Assembly: GCF_002304225.1 (NCBI RefSeq)
Contig: NZ_NSLB01000011.1
Location: 1-61,140 of the forward strand
Direction of reading: 5' to 3'
Source: Pseudomonas sp. HAR-UPW-AIA-41
GTDB taxonomy: Bacteria; Pseudomonadota; Gammaproteobacteria; Pseudomonadales; Pseudomonadaceae
Length of the DNA stretch: 61,140 bases
In this document: positions 58,276-61,140 of the stretch, piece after piece
Layout: every line of letters starts with the position of its first letter
How positions within the stretch are numbered: the stretch's first letter is position 1
Program-made: the position numbers and the translations under genes
The notes under the pieces: model-generated
The model's input: only the letters and a program-made list of their open reading frames with translations
Database searches by the model: none
What the model was told of the DNA's origin: nothing

Positions 58276-59862
58276 ATGAAAATAAACCTGCCCGTCAGCA
58301 ACCGCTCCATCACCGTCAGTCCTAGCGCCAACATCCTCTCCACCACTGACCTCAAAGGGGTGGTCAGCTACGTGAATGAGGACTTTGTTGCCATCAGCGG
58401 CTTCAGCGACGAGGAACTGCTGGGAGTCAACCACAACGTCGTGCGTCACCCGGACATGCCGCCCATTGCCTTTGCCCACCTGTGGCAAACCCTGAAAAGC
58501 GGGAAAAGCTGGATGGGTCTGGTGAAAAACCGCTGCAAAAACGGCGACCACTACTGGGTCAGTGCCTATGTCACACCGGTGCGGCGCAACGGCGAAGTGG
58601 TGGAGTACCAGTCGGTTCGCACTGCGGCGACAGCGGAGCAGACGGCTGCCGCCGAACAGCTCTATGCCCGCCTGCGCGCCGGAGAGGCACAGCACTGCCT
58701 GCAACCGGCACGCCTGAGTTACAACGCACGCTTGCTACTGACCGGCAGCTTGGCCTGGCCGCTGCTACTGGCGGCCGGCGTGGCGCTCGGAGGCGTCACG
58801 CCACTGGCCGGTGCCAGCCTGGCCCTCGCCGGCGCAGGCCTGAGCGTGGCGCTGCTGGGCTGGCAGCTGGCGCCGCTGCGCCGTCTCGCGGCAAGGGCAC
58901 GCTCGATCGGCGACAACCCGCTGAGCCAGACCCTCTACTGTGGCCGCCGCGACGAACTGGGCCAGATCGACTTTGCACTGCGCATGGCCGAAGCCGAAGC
59001 CAGTGCCGTGATAGGCCGCATCGGTGATGCCGCCGAATTACTGGCCGGACATACCGAAGAGCTGGCCGGACAACTGGCCGTCAGTCAGGCCAGCAACCAG
59101 CGCCAGCAGGGTGAAACCGATCAGGTCGCCACTGCCGTCAACCAGATGGCCGCCAGCGTGCAGGAGGTGGCCAACAGCGCCCAGCTCAGTGCCGTGGCCG
59201 CCGGTTGTGCCGATCAGGAAACCGTGCAGGGGCAGCAACTGGTCAACCAGACCAGCGCCACCATCAGCCGCCTTGCCAACGAGGTTCAGCAAGCCGCCAG
59301 CGTGATCCACCAACTGGAACAGCACAGCAGCGAAATATCCAGCGTACTGGAAGTGATCCGTGGCATCGCCGAGCAGACCAACCTGCTGGCCCTCAACGCC
59401 GCCATCGAAGCGGCACGCGCCGGCGAACAGGGTCGCGGCTTTGCCGTGGTCGCCGACGAGGTTCGCGGCCTGGCCTCACGAACCCAACAGTCCACCGCCG
59501 AGATCCAACGCATGATCAGCGCCCTGCAGGAAGGCGCCCATGCCGCCGTGGCGGTGATGCACAGCAGCCGCGAGCAGGCCGGGCAGAGCGTGCAGCAAGC
59601 CAGCGAGGCCGCCCAGGCCCTGCTCGGCATTGGCACACGGGTCAATCAGATCACCGACATGAGCGTACAGATCGCCGCTGCAGTCGAGCAGCAGAGCGCC
59701 GTCAGCGAAGAGATCAACCGCAACATCACACGCATTCGCCAGGCCGCCGACAGCAATGTGGTCGCCGCCGAACAGAGCCAGATCGCCGCCCATCAGGTGG
59801 CCGGCCTGGCGCAGTCGCTGCGCCTGCTTGCCGAGCAGTTCTGGCACCGTCGGCAGGCCTGA
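58276..59862 (+). CDS. aer: Aer-type PAS methyl-accepting chemotaxis protein
   Basis: A 528-residue aerotaxis-type receptor. The N-terminal PAS domain (1-120; [40 protein letters not shown]) matches Aer, which senses redox through FAD. A membrane region (about 150-195) and linker follow, then the MCP signalling domain with the hairpin [34 protein letters not shown]. There is no periplasmic domain. It starts 16 bp after the GGDEF-EAL gene, so the two are probably cotranscribed. Confidence 0.88.
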   Translation: MKINLPVSNRSITVSPSANILSTTDLKGVVSYVNEDFVAISGFSDEELLGVNHNVVRHPDMPPIAFAHLWQTLKSGKSWMGLVKNRCKNGDHYWVSAYVTPVRRNGEVVEYQSVRTAATAEQTAAAEQLYARLRAGEAQHCLQPARLSYNARLLLTGSLAWPLLLAAGVALGGVTPLAGASLALAGAGLSVALLGWQLAPLRRLAARARSIGDNPLSQTLYCGRRDELGQIDFALRMAEAEASAVIGRIGDAAELLAGHTEELAGQLAVSQASNQRQQGETDQVATAVNQMAASVQEVANSAQLSAVAAGCADQETVQGQQLVNQTSATISRLANEVQQAASVIHQLEQHSSEISSVLEVIRGIAEQTNLLALNAAIEAARAGEQGRGFAVVADEVRGLASRTQQSTAEIQRMISALQEGAHAAVAVMHSSREQAGQSVQQASEAAQALLGIGTRVNQITDMSVQIAAAVEQQSAVSEEINRNITRIRQAADSNVVAAEQSQIAAHQVAGLAQSLRLLAEQFWHRRQA

Positions 59863-59939
59863 AAAAGCACTGACGGGAAAGCGGTTCTCAGGACACGGAG
59901 GGGCCAGTATCCTGCACGCTTTTGCCCAGGCCCCCTGTC

Positions 59940-60947
59940 GTGACTGCTCTGAAACAACGGCTGTTTGCCCTGCTTGAACTGATCCAGCGCCATCCGCGGG
60001 CCATGGCGTTGTTCGGTTTCTGCTCGGGCCTGCTGAGCTTCTTCCTGGTCGACCGGCAGATCCGCGTGGCCAAGGTGGTGGCCGTGCTGATGCTGGTCAG
60101 CTGGCTCTGGCTGATGCTGGAGAACCTGCTGCGCAGCCAGCTGCAGCGCTGGTTCAACTGGCACCTGCCGGCCGGGCTGCTGCGTTACCTGACGCAGATG
60201 ATCCACCAGGAAAGCCTGTTCTTCGTCCTGCCCTTTGCCTTCATCACCACCAGCTGGAACAGCAGCCAGGCGCTGTTCACCGGCCTGCTCGGCGCCTGTG
60301 CGCTGATCACCATCATCGACCCGCTGTACAACCAGCAACTGGCCCCCCGGCGCTGGCTGTACCTGATCTTCCACAGCCTGACCCTGTTCGCCCTGCTGCT
60401 CACGGCACTGCCGATCATCTTTCACCTGTCTACCGCGCAGAGCTATCCGCTGGCGCTCGGCGTGGCCATGCTGCTGTCGTTCGCCAGTCTGGTGGTGGTC
60501 CTGCGCGAACAGCGCTGGCGTCAGCGTGTGGGTCTGCTGGCCCTGACCCTGGCTCTGGGCGTAGGGGGCTGGTATGGCCGCGCGGTGGTGCCGCCGGCCA
60601 GCCTGTGGCTGACCGAGGTGGCAGTCAGCAACGACCGCCAGGGCCGCCAGGCCGCCGGCAAGCTCAAGCAGATCAGCCAGACCGAACTCAGGCGTACCGG
60701 CCTGTACGCCTTCACCGCGATCAATGCGCCACGCGGTCTGAAGGAGCGCATCTTCCACGTCTGGCTGCATGAAGGCCGTGAGGTCGACCGCATTGCCCTC
60801 AACATCAGCGGCGGCCGCGAAGCCGGCTACCGCGCCTGGACCCGCAAGCAGCGCTTCCCGACAGAGGCCGTCGGCCGCTGGCAGGTCAAGGTGCTGACCG
60901 AGTCGGGACAACTGCTCGGCACCCTGCGGTTCAGGGTGACCGAGTAG
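59940..60947 (+). CDS. DUF5924/DUF2914-like membrane protein
   Basis: A 335-residue protein with six to seven membrane helices in the first 220 residues (MALFGFCSGLLSFFLVDRQI is an early one), then a soluble C-terminal domain of about 110 residues (SLWLTEVAVSNDRQGRQAAG, HVWLHEGREVDRIALNISGG, WQVKVLTESGQLLGTLRFRV) of the DUF2914 type. A GTG at 59940 was chosen; TTG at 59922 is an alternative, and no strong Shine-Dalgarno is seen. The function of the family is unknown; the soluble domain probably faces the periplasm. Confidence 0.7.
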   Translation: MTALKQRLFALLELIQRHPRAMALFGFCSGLLSFFLVDRQIRVAKVVAVLMLVSWLWLMLENLLRSQLQRWFNWHLPAGLLRYLTQMIHQESLFFVLPFAFITTSWNSSQALFTGLLGACALITIIDPLYNQQLAPRRWLYLIFHSLTLFALLLTALPIIFHLSTAQSYPLALGVAMLLSFASLVVVLREQRWRQRVGLLALTLALGVGGWYGRAVVPPASLWLTEVAVSNDRQGRQAAGKLKQISQTELRRTGLYAFTAINAPRGLKERIFHVWLHEGREVDRIALNISGGREAGYRAWTRKQRFPTEAVGRWQVKVLTESGQLLGTLRFRVTE

Positions 60948-60994
60948 ACAAGGGTACTGCCGCCCTCCCTATGCGCAACGATTCCGTTCGCCCT

Positions 60995-61014
60995 TCTGGC
61001 AAGGGGCGTTTGGC
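60995..61014 (+). terminator. hairpin after the DUF5924-like gene
   Basis: CGCCCTT and AAGGGGCG around CTGGC form an imperfect stem with one bulged G, followed by a short T-rich stretch. It is a weak terminator candidate about 45 bp after the stop. Confidence 0.45.
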
Positions 61015-61050
61015 GCGCTTATAACCTCGCGAAGAAGACAAGGCTTTGAA

Positions 61051-61140
61051 CTGCCTGATTCGGACTCTCAGGCAGCACTAGGTGCCCCTTTCGTCCGGCT
61101 GAGAGCAGTCGTTGTGTAGAGGGGTAAGCCGCAGGGAGCG
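61051..61140 (+). promoter_or_regulatory. structured leader with two competing hairpins at window edge
   Basis: CTGCCTGA (61051-61058) pairs perfectly with TCAGGCAG (61068-61075). Alternatively CTCTCAG (61065-61071) pairs perfectly with CTGAGAG (61099-61105). The stems share 61068-61071 and cannot coexist. Further short pairings (CCCCT with AGGGG) lie downstream. The layout suggests a cis-regulatory RNA or small RNA that continues beyond the window; no known riboswitch consensus was matched. Confidence 0.4.

Noticed and set aside
61003..61020. Sigma-54 promoter (TGGCA ... TTGG)
   Set aside because: The GC element is not at the right distance, so the -24/-12 consensus is not met.
61076..61140. 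Thiamine (TPP) riboswitch
   Set aside because: GGTGCCC and GGCTGAGA recall the 5' half of a TPP aptamer, but the conserved ACCTGAT part and the standard 3' half are absent.

Overview
The window is chromosomal DNA of a high-GC gammaproteobacterium, almost certainly a Pseudomonas sensu lato. The core gene order follows the P. aeruginosa PAO1 stretch that I recall as PA5293 to PA5339: LysR, MATE pump, ProE, rep, cycB, pauR, dadX, ridA-like, dadA, lrp, pauB4, MFS, kauB, cupin, rpmG, rpmB, radC, coaBC, dut, algC, argB, pyrE, crc, rph, yicC, gmk, rpoZ, spoT, ridA. OprH and Crc are recognisable nearly residue by residue. No tRNA or rRNA gene, insertion sequence, prophage or CRISPR array lies inside the window. 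An rRNA operon begins just beyond the left edge: bases 1-290 hold its boxA and three tandem promoters, all reading leftward.

Layout. 1-325: rrn promoter region. 326-2376: AraC-type regulator divergent from a PF10118 metal-dependent hydrolase. 2449-6029: glutarate/glutaryl-CoA module (CoA-transferase gcdG, dehydrogenase gcdH, regulator gcdR). 6004-9077: SRPBCC protein, LysR regulator and NorM-type pump, closed by a 145-bp palindromic element. 9075-13524: c-di-GMP enzyme ProE, helicase Rep, cytochrome c5. 13647-19629: polyamine and D-alanine catabolism (pauR, dadX, ridA-like, dadA, lrp-type regulator, pauB4). 19676-22441: oprH-phoP-phoQ with a PhoP box, apparently inserted in the pau/dad neighbourhood. 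22438-25847: MFS transporter, kauB and a cupin. 25945-41618: the conserved housekeeping block from rpmG to ridA.

41669-49634 is accessory: a lipoprotein, an exported protein made of six 17-residue repeats, a TerC/Alx protein, a Sua5/TsaC protein, and a LysR / Thermus-type isocitrate dehydrogenase / DUF6671-like / orphan CysD cluster. 49625-55340 holds a periplasmic binding protein and a tightly packed operon encoding a BASS transporter, an extended SDR, a c-heme beta-propeller protein and an MFS transporter. 55543-60947 holds a small coiled-coil protein, a globin-PAS-GGDEF-EAL protein placed directly behind a very strong terminator, an Aer-type receptor and a DUF5924/DUF2914-like membrane protein. 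The last 193 bases form an RNA-like leader with two competing hairpins.

How the parts fit. The dad, pau and kau genes, with pauR and the lrp-type gene, form an amino-acid and polyamine catabolic island; the dadA leader carries a Crc/Hfq-type CA motif and crc itself is in the window. The gcd genes take the glutarate end of lysine catabolism to crotonyl-CoA. ProE, the globin-coupled GGDEF-EAL protein and Aer link c-di-GMP and oxygen sensing to behaviour. The points most worth a second look are the single-base frameshift in the N-terminal extension of algC, the IDH/DUF6671/CysD cluster, the BASS/SDR/heme-propeller/MFS operon, the terminator-led globin-GGDEF-EAL gene, and the stop-to-stop palindrome between norM and proE. 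All family assignments come from reading motifs and from memory; no database search was run.
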